A stretch of 64,000 bases of DNA. Origin: Lucifuga dentata. Lineage: Eukaryota > Chordata > Actinopteri > Ophidiiformes > Bythitidae. Below the pieces are notes generated by a model. It searched no databases, was not told the DNA's origin, and saw nothing but the letters and a program-made list of their open reading frames with translations. Location of the stretch: positions 1-64,000 of the forward strand of contig VXCM01002851.1 in NCBI GenBank assembly GCA_014773175.1, given 5' to 3'. Below are positions 48,101 through 60,800 of this stretch, in pieces; within the stretch, counting starts at the first letter, position 1; every line of letters starts with the position of its first letter. Position numbers and translations under genes: made by a program.

Positions 48101-51100
48101 TAAACTGTAGCCAGCAAAATATTTCTATAATTTCCGTTTGCACGTTTTTGTGTAACTGCCAATATATATGCTGAGACGAGCCAGTATGATTTATCCATGG
48201 TTTTGCTGCCTGTAGTCACATCATTTCTCTGACCTTGGCTGAGGACTTTGGTTTTGGGGCCTTTGCTGGGAACGGAGGTGGCAGAGTTGGGCGTGGGCAT
48301 GGCGTCCTGGCCCTGCCGCGCCTCCACCGGGTCGTACTCCTTCCCGTCATAGTTGGCGTCAAAGAACTTCTTAAACCACTGAACAAACTCAAAGTTATCT
48401 TGGAACTTCCCCTTCACCAGTTTGTCTACCGGAATGATCTGGAAGCAGAGGGAAGAGAATCAGGATGTCCTGCCTGCATTTATGATCAATATTAACTTTG
48501 AGCGTCACCACGGAAACAAATCTGTTTATTGTTCTACGCAAGAAAAAAGAATCATCCCAAAGTTTAAAGACGATTACATTTCTGCTGCCAGAACAGTAAC
48601 AGACTTTCCACAAAATTTTTCTTTGCTGCTTAAAAACACATGTATGTACAAAAACTTTATTTACACTGAATGAAATATGTCAAACTTCTGGAAGGCACCA
48701 GTCTTTAAAGGACCATGCAGGTGGTTTTGCGTGTGAGCCCAATATATACATCCCACAAACACGTTATGTTACTGCCAAACGTTTTCCAGAGCATGCTGCT
48801 GGAGCAGTAACCGAGCTTTTACTGAGAAATTAAAAACTCCCATCCCTTCTACATTCAGTCGAACGAGTTAGCAAGCAAAACATGAATTTTAAGGTGGTTT
48901 TATCACCTGATCATTTCATTTTAAAAGATTAGGGGATCTGGCAAAATAATAGGAAAATTTGGAAAATGGTTGTGAGTAACGTAACATGCGGATTGTATTT
49001 ATTGGGCTGAAACATGCAAAAAAAAAATCACCGGTACAGTCCTTTAATGTTGTTTTCATGTGCAAGAGCTGTACTAAAACTTTGTCTCGTGACTAAACCT
49101 CCATCGTGTAAAAGTTCTCGTTTCTTTTATAAAACAGGGAACCAACACAGAGATCCTTCACTGATGCTGTTATCTAATACAACACGATGTGATTCATTAA
49201 TGTCTGATCTGTACAGGAAGACAGAAAATTCCAAAATGTCCTGAACGCATCACAGCAACATAAACATCATCACACTGACCCGAATGGAAGCAACAGAGAG
49301 AGAGAGAGAAAGAAAGAGAGGATCTGGAAAAGAAAGAGAAGAGAGGTCAGGTCAGGCAGCGGAGGAGAGCAGCATCATTACACACGCACACGCACATGCA
49401 CGCACACACACACGGGCACTAAGCCTGCCATTAAAAAGACGTTCATGTATCTTTAAAATGATCCTTTGGTTCGTTTATGTCAAATGAAAAAGGACAGAGC
49501 AGCAAAATAATAACGACTTAAAGAAAATGGAGGACAGGAAGTGAAACGGACCGTGACTAACTTCTAAAGTCTAACATCCTGCAAGCTGCTGCATGTCTGA
49601 TTGAAAAACTAACATGGCTGCGGAGGATCTGCCCTGTCTTTCACCTTTGCTGGACTTTTTTTAAACGTTAAACTCAGTATGTTTACACACACATTAACTT
49701 AGATTAAGGCAATAAACCGATTTTTTCAAATGTCAAGTAAAAAGCATAATTAGACTGAAATCAGCATAAATCAGAGTAATCTTACTCTGAGAAACAGTAT
49801 TTTTTCTGTCTGTATCATGATTAAAGCTATAATCCAAGTAAGACGTATACATGGACAGAATTAATAGAATTCTGTGGTTTGGTGAATATACGTGATGCAA
49901 AGTATGAGGAGAATCTGACAGGTAATCGAGTTAAAATCACATAACCTTTATTCCGTTACAAGTTCAATCTAATTACAGTGTTTATGCGATGTTTGAAAAA
50001 ATAAATAAATGTTTTGCCTTATTCTGATATAATCATTTTTTTAAACATACATGTGAATTGTAGTTTTAGAAGCCGCAAGTAAAGTGGGTGTTGTCTGGAA
50101 GCGGCTTACTTTGTCGACGCCCATCTTTTTGAAGGCGGCCTGCAGGAGTTTGAAGTTCTGGATGTACTCATGTTCCAGCTTGGCACCAAATTTGATTTTC
50201 TTCAGAGGCACAGAGTTTGGGAAGAGCATATCCATGAACTGGCAGTACGCAGCACCTACATGACACACCAACAAAATACTGCATGTTACAACAGGAAGTC
50301 AGGATATCTGCTGAAGGTTTTATTTTATCTGCTGCTGGATTCCTAAAAAAGAAGTTAAAATATACATATAGGAATCCAGATCATCTCTTCCCACATCTGA
50401 TTCGCTAAATCAGTCGTGCTCAAGTGAAAATAACCAAGTAGCTCAGTTTATATTTTGGAAATACAATTACTGCCTTAAAGGACCATAACACCCATTTTGC
50501 ATGTTTGAGCTTAACATATTAAATTTTCATACATGTAACATTACTGACAATCATTTCCCAAAGCATACTACTGGAACGGTGAATTAAAAATGTTTTTCCT
50601 ACCTTCCAGACCTCCATTGGTTTCAGTTCATTCTGCTATTAAAATCAACTTGTTGATACTGTAAACGTTCTTGGGATAGGTAATCCATCATCACCAACAA
50701 GACGTGTATTCAGGTTTTTTTAGAAGTTATGTAATTTTAGTGTTTAAGCTCAATAAAAAGCGTGGAGTGAATGTATGCCTCCACCGGGGAATATAGTCCC
50801 AAAAGAAGACCTGCGTTTATGGAAAAATTTAAAGGACCGTGACTTCATAAGGCTGTGTAACTATTAGCAGGAGAAACATGGATTTTTAAGGTGGGTGTAT
50901 CACTTGAATATTTGATTTTGAAAGATTAAGAGATTTAGCAAAATATCAGGAAAGCTGAAATACGGTTTTATCCTTTGGGAAATGATTGTCAGTAACATAA
51001 CATGTATGAAAACTGAATATATTAGGCTCAAACATACAAAATGGATGGTATGTTCCTTTAAATTCTTCACTCAGTAACTGTAAAATACAGAGAATCCAAG

Positions 51101-52867
51101 CTCTATATGCTAATAATTTCTCAATTATCTTTTGACTTAATTATGTTTTCATTTTGTGTTTGATGGTATAGAATTTTTTTTTCCCCCAAACAGAAACCAG
51201 TAGAAGTGAAGTAAATTGTTGAAGCGTGAGAAGCAGCTGAGGGACGGATCCTCAGCAGCTGTGCTGACATTCACGGCTCAGACACGCGGAAAGCCAGAGG
51301 ATTTAGATATCAAACAGCAAGGATCCTCACCAGCATCAACGTCATGACAAAAACATAAAGACCGCTTCCTCTGGATTAGTATATTTCTTTGATCGTTCTG
51401 GAAACCCATCCACCAATCAGATCTGTTACTCAGCTATACAGTATGATAGTGAGTCTTACTGCCTTTGACCTAAGCGTGTTATGAACCCAGAAAGCTAACA
51501 TGACGCGGCTAGGCTAATACGCTCACCTGCTCCGACCATTGTAGAATGTCGAGTTTGAGTTTATTTGGATCGTGACAATCGTAGCTTTCAAACCAATAGA
51601 TTGCGTTGGAAATGCTGCAAAAGTAGTTTTCTGTGTTGCTCCGCCCATCTGCTGGCCAGTCATGGCTTAGAGGGTTAAAAAAAGATTAAGGATTATAATG
51701 TACTATTTTTCTTAAACTCCCATTCTTAAGTTCCCTCTGAAGCTCAGTGTGTAAAGCCACATTTTAGTGCGCCACATAAACTGTGGTGCGTGATAAAAAC
51801 ATTACATCATCTCAACATTTGAGGGGCATCAAGTGAAACATGATCTCATCCCATTTGTTCATGACCAAAGCCAAATATCTGCCCGTTAGCCTGGGTTAGC
51901 CTGCTACATCATGACAATGTTATCTGTAAACCTCCCCCAAACATATCTGCTTCCTGAGTCAAAGCAATATTTCTGAACTGTCAGTGACCTCTGACCTTTG
52001 ATCTCTGCTGCTTTCACATATTGGTGCTACTACAATGGGGGGAAAACTCAGTTCTGTAAATACAAATGAAACCGTAATAACCTAAACCACAAAGTAGAAT
52101 TGCAACCGAGACACACGACACCGAATCAACATCTATCAATAGTATTGTAGGATTCATCACAGGAAAATCTTCTGCTTCTACTCTCACGGTGCTGAAATAC
52201 TCAGCAACAAAATATGTGTGTTGAAGTCACACAATCATGAAAAATCTCCCACCAGCACACACTCCTATCTGTATAACTGCACTATGTACAGCACTATTTT
52301 ACACATATTTACTCATAATCACATACATACATTCTCCTGCTGGTTTGGTTATAAACAGACTGCATACTTATACATTTTTAATTCTTAATTTTGCTCTTAT
52401 TGACTTATCCTTATTTGGTTTTATTTTATATATATATATATATATTTATACTGGGAACCTACCAGAAAAAGCTGTTGCACATGACAAATAAAACTTTGAA
52501 ACTTAATTTACCCAGTTTCTCTTGTTCTTATTCATATTTTGAAACCTTTGGAATGGTTTACTGTAATCCACTACTACTCTCCATAACTGCAGCACTGCTG
52601 TGCACACTGAGTGTAACATTAAAAAAAAGTGTAACATTTCATGTGTAGCATAAAAAAATGTTACAGAAATAAAGGACCAATCAAAATGAAGCTTTCAGGG
52701 CAGTTCAGGGCCTACGGGTTTGTCTTAACTGGATGCATTTCACTTTGACATGTTTAACACAAACCTGGACTATATTACACTATAAACCTGAAGGAAAATA
52801 ATAAAAAGTACAATGTGACATTTTCCAGATATTCTATTTGGTTTTGTCCCTGCTGGTACTTACATAG

Positions 52868-52912
<45 letters not shown>

Positions 52913-52933
52913 TCTTACCTGAACACAACTGTN

Positions 52934-52978
<45 letters not shown>

Positions 52979-53105
52979 TCTTACCTGAACACAACTGTTC
53001 TATCTTGGAGAAATTCATCTGTAGAGATTCGTTGATCCAGGCAAGCATGTCGTGACGACTTAAGTTGTCACTGGTCACTGAGGTTGAGTAAACGTTCACA
53101 GCCAT
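45116..53105 (-). CDS. mapre1: Microtubule-associated protein RP/EB family member 1 (EB1)
   Basis: EB1 tracks growing microtubule plus ends and recruits SxIP and CAP-Gly partners. Coding exons (gene order): 53105-52985, 50255-50110, 48438-48234, 47370-47261, 46021-45869, 45160-45116; phases agree and total 780 nt, 259 residues (human 268). The N-terminal calponin-homology domain (about 14-116) is highly conserved: [60 protein letters not shown]. Next come a proline/serine/lysine-rich linker and the coiled-coil EB-homology domain ([35 protein letters not shown]). The tail is [13 protein letters not shown], ending EEF where mammals have EEY. Teleosts have two mapre1 copies; which this is cannot be told. 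A 5' UTR exon lies at 54591. Confidence 0.97.
46694..47032. mobile_element. hAT-like MITE in mapre1 intron
   Basis: Ends CAGGCATGGGCAA and (inverted) CAGGGATGGGGAA are flanked by ATCCAGTG (46686-46693) and ATCCAGAC (47033-47040), an 8-bp target duplication with two changes. The start carries the 'gcggcccgtgggcc' motif common in hAT-derived repeats. Confidence 0.75.
47825..47952. repeat. Long hairpin in mapre1 intron
   Basis: Arms 47825-47870 and 47907-47952 (46 bp) pair with three mismatches around a 36-nt AT-rich loop. They include 'ctgtatgaaaactgagtcaa' and its reverse complement. A poly(T) with an N (47791) lies next to it. Confidence 0.9.
48705..49047 (-). mobile_element. TTAA-family element, internally deleted, mapre1 intron
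   Basis: TTAAAGGACCATGCAGGTGG at the left and CACCGGTACAGTCCTTTAA at the right; at 343 bp it lacks about 220 bp of the usual interior. Orientation A. Confidence 0.82.
50475..51061 (-). mobile_element. TTAA-family element, full length, mapre1 intron 1
   Basis: TTAAAGGACCATAACACCCA at the left and GGTATGTTCCTTTAA at the right. It shares many private changes with the copy at 56101 (for example 'ggaccgtgacttcataaggc'), marking a young subfamily. Orientation A. Confidence 0.88.
52868..52980. repeat. CT/CA compound microsatellite doubled by an assembly join
   Basis: TCTCTC...CACACA...TCTTACCTGAACACAACTGT appears twice, on either side of N 52933. The left copy duplicates the end and donor of mapre1 coding exon 1 and should not be read as a second exon. 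Confidence 0.9.
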
Positions 53106-54590
53106 TTTCGGTCACCTGGTGACACACAGTTGAAGGTTACACATTTTCATGCTCTTTTAGATGAAATAGAGAAGTGTTAAATCTGTGAAGCACAGACACT
53201 TTATGACTGTTAACAGCACAAACTCACGACTGAAACATACCGGCACAAATCCAGCATCTTAGATTCAGTTTGCCACCTTGGTTTTTGTCATTAAGCATTT
53301 TCAGTGTCCCACCTAAACAGTTTAGTCAACAACATAACCTATGCATATGTATTACATTAAACTGCTACAGTTATTTATGATCCGTGTGTAAGCATGAACA
53401 GCCATCAGAACATTTCTTTCACATTTTAAAGTCCATTTTCAGCTGTCTCATACATCTGTTTCTAATATTTTCATTCATTGTGTCACTGTTTGTGTTTAAG
53501 ATGTCAAAAAAATTTAAGTACTTGATTAATGTTCTGCAGATGAATAATTTCAGAACTAAATTGTTATTCAGCTTAATCAAACTTTAGACTGATCACACCC
53601 TGCTATGCTGCAGCTAAAACGATATCAGATAGGTATCATCACTCTTCTGAATTTATGATGTCGGTCCATTTTAGTTACGAAAATACTACTAATACACCAA
53701 CAGATAAAACTGGCAGATTAACGTAACGAATTACATTTGTTAAATGGCCTTAAAAAGCAACAGGCCCTCGGTTATAAACTTACAAGCTATCGTTAGCACA
53801 ACCTAGCTGCCAAGTGGTTAGCAACCTAACTTACTGTTTAATTAGAGACTGTGATAACTTCAGCGAGCTACATATAATCTGACAGCTGAGCAAGTTGACG
53901 ATATTACTTGAAACAGAAGGAAATACAGCTAATATTAACAGCCATTACGTTGCTATTACCGGCTAAATAAACACCACCGATGATATAGACTAACTAGTGA
54001 CCGTGATAATTGGTGACTGTAGCGTGAATACGTTTTTGGTTGCTTGTAGTGACGGCAGAAATATTGTGCTGTCAAATTTTGCATGTAAATTTGTTGTCAA
54101 AATGACCGTACAGATTCAACCAATTAAGTAAAGACCTTGCTCTTAATTGTCATCAATCGATTTTCATATGTATATACATTTTTTGTCTCTTTTATCTTGT
54201 GTTGCGAACAGCAAGGCATTCACGAAGACAAATGCTCTTTCCACCGGCGACTCAAGTCACCATTTAACATGGTCACTCATTACTCCAGGACACCGGCAAA
54301 TGTGAGCTAATTTGTGACATTTCCCCGCCCTGAACTCAGCCAGCACTTTGTTAAATGAAGTTAACTTAAAATAAGACGAAACTCGGTCATTCGTGTTGAT
54401 GGCATTGAATTCGTTTGTGAATAATTACAGCAAACCCAGGTCTGGTCATTTTACACGGATAAAACACCGAACTTATCTCGGTTATGTTCTCCGTAGCAAC
54501 ATGCTAACCTCTAAGCTACCCGGGCTAAATTGTGTGAGCCAGCCGCCGGTTAAAATAAATGTTGCGGTATGGACGCACCTTTGAACGTAC

Positions 54591-54740
54591 CTTAGGTCGT
54601 TCAGCTTTCAGAGTTGTCAGGGTCGAATATTTACTTTTGTTGTGTAACTGTGTGTCATTAAAAGTCTAATCTGCGCTGTAGAGAATATTTCCACTTCTGC
54701 TTTTTTCTTCTCCTCCTCTCAGCACTTCACGTTCACTCTA
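54591..54740 (-). other. mapre1: mapre1 non-coding 5' UTR exon
   Basis: The donor CCTAAG|GTACG at 54591 pairs with the acceptor CACCAG|GTGACC eight nt before the mapre1 ATG. The upstream end is placed just below the CRE-type promoter sites and is approximate. Confidence 0.55.
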
Positions 54741-54764
54741 CCGGCAGCGGAAGGAGCGATTTAG

Positions 54765-54801
54765 TGACGTCAACGGGTAACTCCTGTACGTAATGACGTC
54801 C
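54765..54801 (-). promoter_or_regulatory. mapre1: Two CRE/ATF sites in the mapre1 promoter
   Basis: A perfect TGACGTCA at 54765-54772 and a 7/8 match TGACGTCC at 54794-54801, 29 bp apart, immediately upstream of the inferred first exon. Confidence 0.6.
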
Positions 54802-55049
54802 AGATTTTTTTCTAATGAATTTACAGCATTTTTAGCTACGGTACGTTGAGAACAATTTAACTCCACTGCAACACGCACAAATATCACGTCGCAGGAAAAA
54901 ATTGTATTGTTTTCAATTATGTCTGAATTCAAAGACCAAAATTTGCAATAAAAAAAAACCTTTTTGTGACTTTTGTCAGTTGTGTTGCAAGAAAAAGCTC
55001 CCATAGACAATAAAAAGTAGATCACAATTAGTAAATTAGAGAGAACAGC

Positions 55050-57797
55050 TTTATTTTCAAACATGTAATCATGAAAAATTTGTTCACTTAAAAAAAAATC
55101 ATGAATACAAACAATATCTCATACAGTACAAAGGAAATGATCACAGGCACAGGAACTGTTACAGATGGGTACTTTTTTTTTATTTATCAGATCATACATT
55201 ACTTTAACCTTCATATGCAAAATACAGCCCAGATTTCCCCCCCCCCCCNAAAAAAAAAAAAACTGTTCCTGTCACCTGTGTTCACATACATTCATCAGTC
55301 AGGAAAGATCACAGTTATAACATACTGTGCTTTTCAAAGAAGAGATTAGATTTTAATTACTGTCCAAGGCAGCAGCATCCCTAGATATCTTAAAACAAAA
55401 CATCAAATATCACAAAATGATTTTATTGTTCATAAACACATATGCCGATAAAACAATGGTAAGACAATCATTTCATCAGTTATTCATGTAGTTTAACAGA
55501 CATTTTCCCACAACATCTGGAATGAGTAGACATAAAACCTCAGTGTTTGTATGGGGAAGGACAATTATTTTGTTCATTTTTGCAGACTTTTTCGTGCTTG
55601 TATTAGTTTTTGTGACATGGAAATATGATAAAATTAATTTAAAATACTTATATGGATTTTCAGATTTCCAATTCAATTTTCTCAGACTTCAATTTACTCA
55701 GAAAAGAAGGTCGATGACATTAACAGCATCCATGAACGCCTTGGCTGCAATTTGTGAGTGTTCATTTAGAAATCAAATATAAGAAGATACAGGTCAAGCA
55801 CAGTAAAAGTAAATCAAAGGGAAGGTGGTATGCTTTTTGTTATTTTCATGCAGCATGTACAGTTCGGCATTCTTATTTAGCACCAAACATACTCTGAAGG
55901 TGTTGATATCGTCACAGTTTTGTTGGAGTGAAAGTTTTATTGCACAATCACAGTCCAAAAACCTCATTATGCAAACATTACATTAAAATCAAACTTTACC
56001 ATTAAAATGTAAAACTACTTTGTCATGACAGAAAAAAATCCAGTTATCACATCACATCCAGTTATTTTCTACTTCCCCAAGTTTAAAGCAGAAAAAGGTA
56101 TTAAAGGACCATACCAGCCATGATGTTGCATGTTTGAGCCTAATATATTCAATTTTCATACATGTTACGTTACTGACAATCATTTCCCAAAGGATAAAAC
56201 CATATTTCAGCTTTCCTGATATTTTGCAAAATCTCTTAATCTTTCAAAATCAAATATTCAAGTGATACACCCACCTTAAAAATCCATGTTTCTCCTGCTA
56301 ATAGTTACACAGCCTTATGAAGTCACGGTCCTTTAAATTTTTCCATAAACGCAGGTCTTCTTTTGGGACTATATTCCCCGGTGGAGGCATACATTCACTC
56401 CACACTTTTTATTGTGCTTAAACGCTAAAATTACATAACTTCAAAAAAACCTGAATACACGTCTTGTTGGCGATGATGGATTACCTATCCCAAGAACGTT
56501 TACAGTATCAACAAGTTGATTTTAATAGCAGAATGAACTGAAACCAATAGAGGTCTGGAAGGTAGGAAATACATTTTTAATTCACTGTTCCAGTAGTATG
56601 CTTTGGGAAATGATTGTCAGTAACGTTACGTGTATGAAAATTGAATATATTAGGCTCAAACATGCAAAAATGGCCGGTGTGGTCCTTTAACAAGATGGTC
56701 TAAACAGCTAAATGTGCATTTTATACGAGTTTGTGCAAGTCAGAATGTCATTATGGACAAGAACAATTTATCTTGTTATGACACAAAAAACATTACAGAG
56801 GAAAAGTCGCAGCTTCCAACATATTAAACACGATTAAAAATTTTCAAGTCATTCTGTTTTTCTTCTGGAGATAAACATTATTTCAATATAAAATAAAGCA
56901 GCATCAACTCTCAGTTTTTGTGCGGCAAGTCTGAGAAACTTCACAAAAATATCATAATCAACAAAACTTGTAAGATTAAAAGAAAGAAAAAAGTCTCCAG
57001 CTACACATCATAGAAGAACCTTGATTAAAACAAACTATTAAAAAAAAAAAAAAAAAAAAANAAAAAAAAAAAAAAAAAAACTCCCTCTTTTTAACTGTCT
57101 CTGTTAGAGATGTTATATGATCTCAGGATAAATTGTTGACCAAAATGTTAATGTTCCTACTGGTACACATAACTGATATTTGATGATTTATGAGAAAATC
57201 AGTTGGATCAGACGTAAAATCATCAAATACACAGGAGTCTAAAAGAGTCTTAAAGCAGCATTAGATAGTTTGACCTTTATGGGTATTGTCCGGTACAAAC
57301 TTTTCTCCCGTGTGAGCGAGCAGAGATCCATCAGGATCATCACTATAATTAATGTAATCATTAACATCAATTACTGCGCTGAAATGTGTCCACATTTGTT
57401 GGGAGAATTCATAACTGAGCAGCTGAATTTAAAAAAAAAACAGCAGGATTGGACATTATTACGTCTAACGTCTTTTTATAATTTTGCTTTTGGCTTTTAT
57501 TTGCTCCCTAAAGAGCAGCACTGTAAAAAAAAAAAATATTAGGCAGGACAACAAATTTTTGCCTTGTACAAAATCTGGACATTTGTGACAAACTTGCAAA
57601 CCACAAATGACAGTAGAAAAAAGTAGAAACTTTGAAAGTAGAAACTTTGGCTGATTTTTCAGACGTTTTTAAAAGCCAAAACTGTCTTGTAAAGATTTTT
57701 TTTTTTTTTTTTTTTTTACAGTGCAGCATTTAGGTAGAAAATGAAAGAGAAGTTCATTGACAAGAAACATTATAAAAATTACTTTAGACTCCAAACG

Positions 57798-57829
<32 letters not shown>

Positions 57830-57853
57830 CTACAAACCAAACCCAGCCTCCCT
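55050..57853 (-). other. Probable dnmt3b 3' UTR / intergenic interval
   Basis: No exon is seen. AATAAA candidates on the gene strand lie at 57496-57501 and 55050-55055. If the latter is used, the 3' UTR is about 2.8 kb and ends about 300 bp from the mapre1 promoter. It contains a TTAA-family element (56101-56690) and two homopolymer tracts with N (55250, 57061). Confidence 0.4.
56101..56690 (+). mobile_element. TTAA-family element, full length
   Basis: TTAAAGGACCATACCAGCCA at the left and GGTGTGGTCCTTTAA at the right. It is nearly the reverse complement of the copy at 50475. Orientation B. Confidence 0.88.
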
Positions 57854-60800
57854 TTATCTGTGCTGCTGCGGGTCGGGGGAGGCGGGGGCCGACAGGGAGC
57901 TGGACGAGCTGCAGTTTGTCGTCATCGGAGGAAGCTCCTCACAGGTGAAATAGTCCTTTAAAGGAGCGAACAAGTGACGGATGACAGGAACGCTCCACGC
58001 TTTACCCAGCACCTTCTGCCGCTGCTGCCGGTTCATGTTCCTCACGTCCGTGTAATGTTTGGGGAAACCAAAGATTCTGGAGAGGCGAGCAGAGGAAGCG
58101 GGTCAGAATCAGCCGTGCGGCCGCCGTTTTACGTTAACCTTGCGGATAACGACGCCTACCTCTCCAGCTCCGTGATCCACAGGATGTCCTCTTTGCCGTT
58201 CTGGATGACGGGCAGCTGGGAGTCGTCTTTGCCCTGTTTCAGAGAGTTTGGGTTGGTGGTGATCGTCCTCACCTTACACACCTGCAACAAAACAAGCTAA
58301 CCGTCATGGCGGCTCTGGCACATTTCCCACTCAGGTAACTAAACCGAGTCAAAGTAAAATAAATTTAATTAAGCAACGCTGCACTTTTAAAAGCATTTTC
58401 ACAACTAGTTTTGTTGACGGTTGTTTCTGAAACCCTGCTGGTTCATGTTCCTCAGCTCAAACCAGCCGAACTTAAGTTTGGTTGGTTTGAGCAAATGCAA
58501 ACACAGAAATTAAACTCAGGTTCGCACCAAAACAATTCTTATCAAACTATGGAGGACGTCATTTAGTCTACTGACTGCTGTAGAACCACTATAACTGCTG
58601 TAAAGTTTGTTTTACATTAAAGCAGCGGTTCTCAAATCCAAATCTTAAAGGTCCACAAAGAAAATTTTCAGTAAGACAACTAAAAAGTTTGCGGGGGGNG
58701 GGGTCTCTGCTGCAGAGAAAGCAGAGAATTTTGACTTGTTGTGTTGCAGCGATGTCTCACAGATAATACACAAGTCTGGATCCAGATCAGAGTCCAGACT
58801 TTGAGGATGACTGCACTAGATGCTCATCAGATGTCCGCTACTTAAAACCATTCAACACGTGGAAAACATTACCACAGTTAAACACCTTAGATCAGCCACG
58901 GACACAGATGCTGTGAAACGGTCGTATCATATCAAACGTAACACGTCTTCTTCACATCATGTGAAGCAACATGTGGTTTTCCACACGTTGTCTTGAAGTC
59001 AGATTCAGCTTCTGCTGTCATAGTTTTCTGATTTATGGACAAACTTTTTCTGGTTTTGGTTTTCTTTCTCTAGCCTCCAAACGTTTCTGACCAATGAGCA
59101 GACAGTCTGTCCTCACATGACTTTTCCTGATACACAGTGTGGTCCAAAAGTCTGAGACCACTGTGAAAATACTTCTATTTTCCATTCTTTTTGAATTTAA
59201 TACAAGATTTTTTTTATTCCAAATGATCATATCATCTTAACAATTAGAGTGAAAAGTTGAATCCTTGAAAAATGTCCATGAATGTCAGAATATCTTAGTA
59301 TTTGGTACGAATGTCAGAATATCTTAGTATTTGGTACGAATGTCAGAATATCTTAGTATTGGTACGCCCCCCTTTAGCTTTAATAACAGCATCATGGACT
59401 CCACACGTCTGTAAAAACCTGATGAGCCAAGTTATCCAGCATGATGTGACGATGTTCCAAAGAGCTTCTTGTCATGTCAGACTTTGATTATTTCCACATT
59501 TACATGGAAAACATCACAGATTTTACGTGTGGTCTCAGACTTTTGGACCCCTGGATTTCAATTTGATTGGATTTTTTTTTTTTTTTTTTTTTTTGACCAA
59601 ACCAAAACAAATGCAACATTCTCATAATGTGTCTGATTCATCTCAGAGCAAACAGATGTGTGTAAGGATGATGCGTGAGGATGTGTTGAAGGTTTGAGGA
59701 GCAGCGTGAACCAACTCTGGCCTTTCTGCCGATCTCCAAACACTCCTGCAGACTCAGCTTGTCATTCTGGGAGGCTGTGATGGGCCTGAAGAGAAAGAAG
59801 CAAAGTCCATTTAACGCCACACGTGACTGTTCAATTTCATTCATATGTAAGAAGACTCTGATATCACACTTTACAGAAAGTACCACAAATGGGGAGATTT
59901 TCAAACAATGAAAACTAAACTTTTATTTCATTTTCTGACAAACGCTGAGCTGAGAATTTAACTGTAATGTCTCAGAGGGAACCAAAAACCAAAAGAAGTT
60001 TTTATTGAGCCTACTGAAGGATTAATCATTCCTCACCACATATTACACATAAAATCAATCTGACTTCTTTCAAGATTTTGCTCTTTTTCATCTTTTTTCT
60101 CTTTTTTTTCCTCTCTGACTGGGTTTCCATGCTGACAGGATCAAACCTCCTAATGTGCAGCTCATTAACAAATTGCTGAAACCTCCATATTTCATAACGT
60201 AAAGGAGAAAAAGTGAAGAAAAAACAAGGAATCTTCGTAAAAATAAAATAATAGCTCAAACTTCTGGGATGTCAAAAGAAGTATAAGCAAATTATTGTAG
60301 GTGATTTATGTAGGCTTTTTTTTTTTTTACTTTTCAGANGATTTATGTAGGCTTTTTTTTTTTTACTTTTCAGATGATTTACAGGTGATTTCCATGTAAA
60401 TAAAAACCAAAATGATTTCTGCAATCATTACTAATCACAGGAAGTCATATCAATCCTGAGTCTAAACTTCTTTAAAATTCATACCTGCTCATCCCTGGAA
60501 TATTTCCCCAGAAGTAACGAGATCTGTGGGCGGGGCTAACTTTCACTGCATCCACCAGCACAGGATTACACTGCCAATCAGAAAGCAGCAAGAGACAAAA
60601 TGAGGAAGAAAGGTGAGTGAAGAAAAAAGAAGAGAGGGAAAAGAGAAGAATAATAGAAAGAGGAGAGGGAAAACAGGAAGGGACAGAAAAAGGAGAGAAA
60701 AGAAAAAAAAGGCTTGAGGTGACGTTAACTTCCCAAAACAAAGAGAAAGAGGTGATGGTGGTTCTTGTGGACCTCGAGGAAGCGGCAGATGTTGACTTTG

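Noticed and set aside
48705..49047. Assignment of the TTAA family to piggyBac
   Set aside because: piggyBac ends begin CCY after TTAA; here they begin AGG, which fits Kolobok better.
52868..52932. Extra copy of the mapre1 exon 1 donor
   Set aside because: It is the left half of an assembly-join duplication around N 52933.
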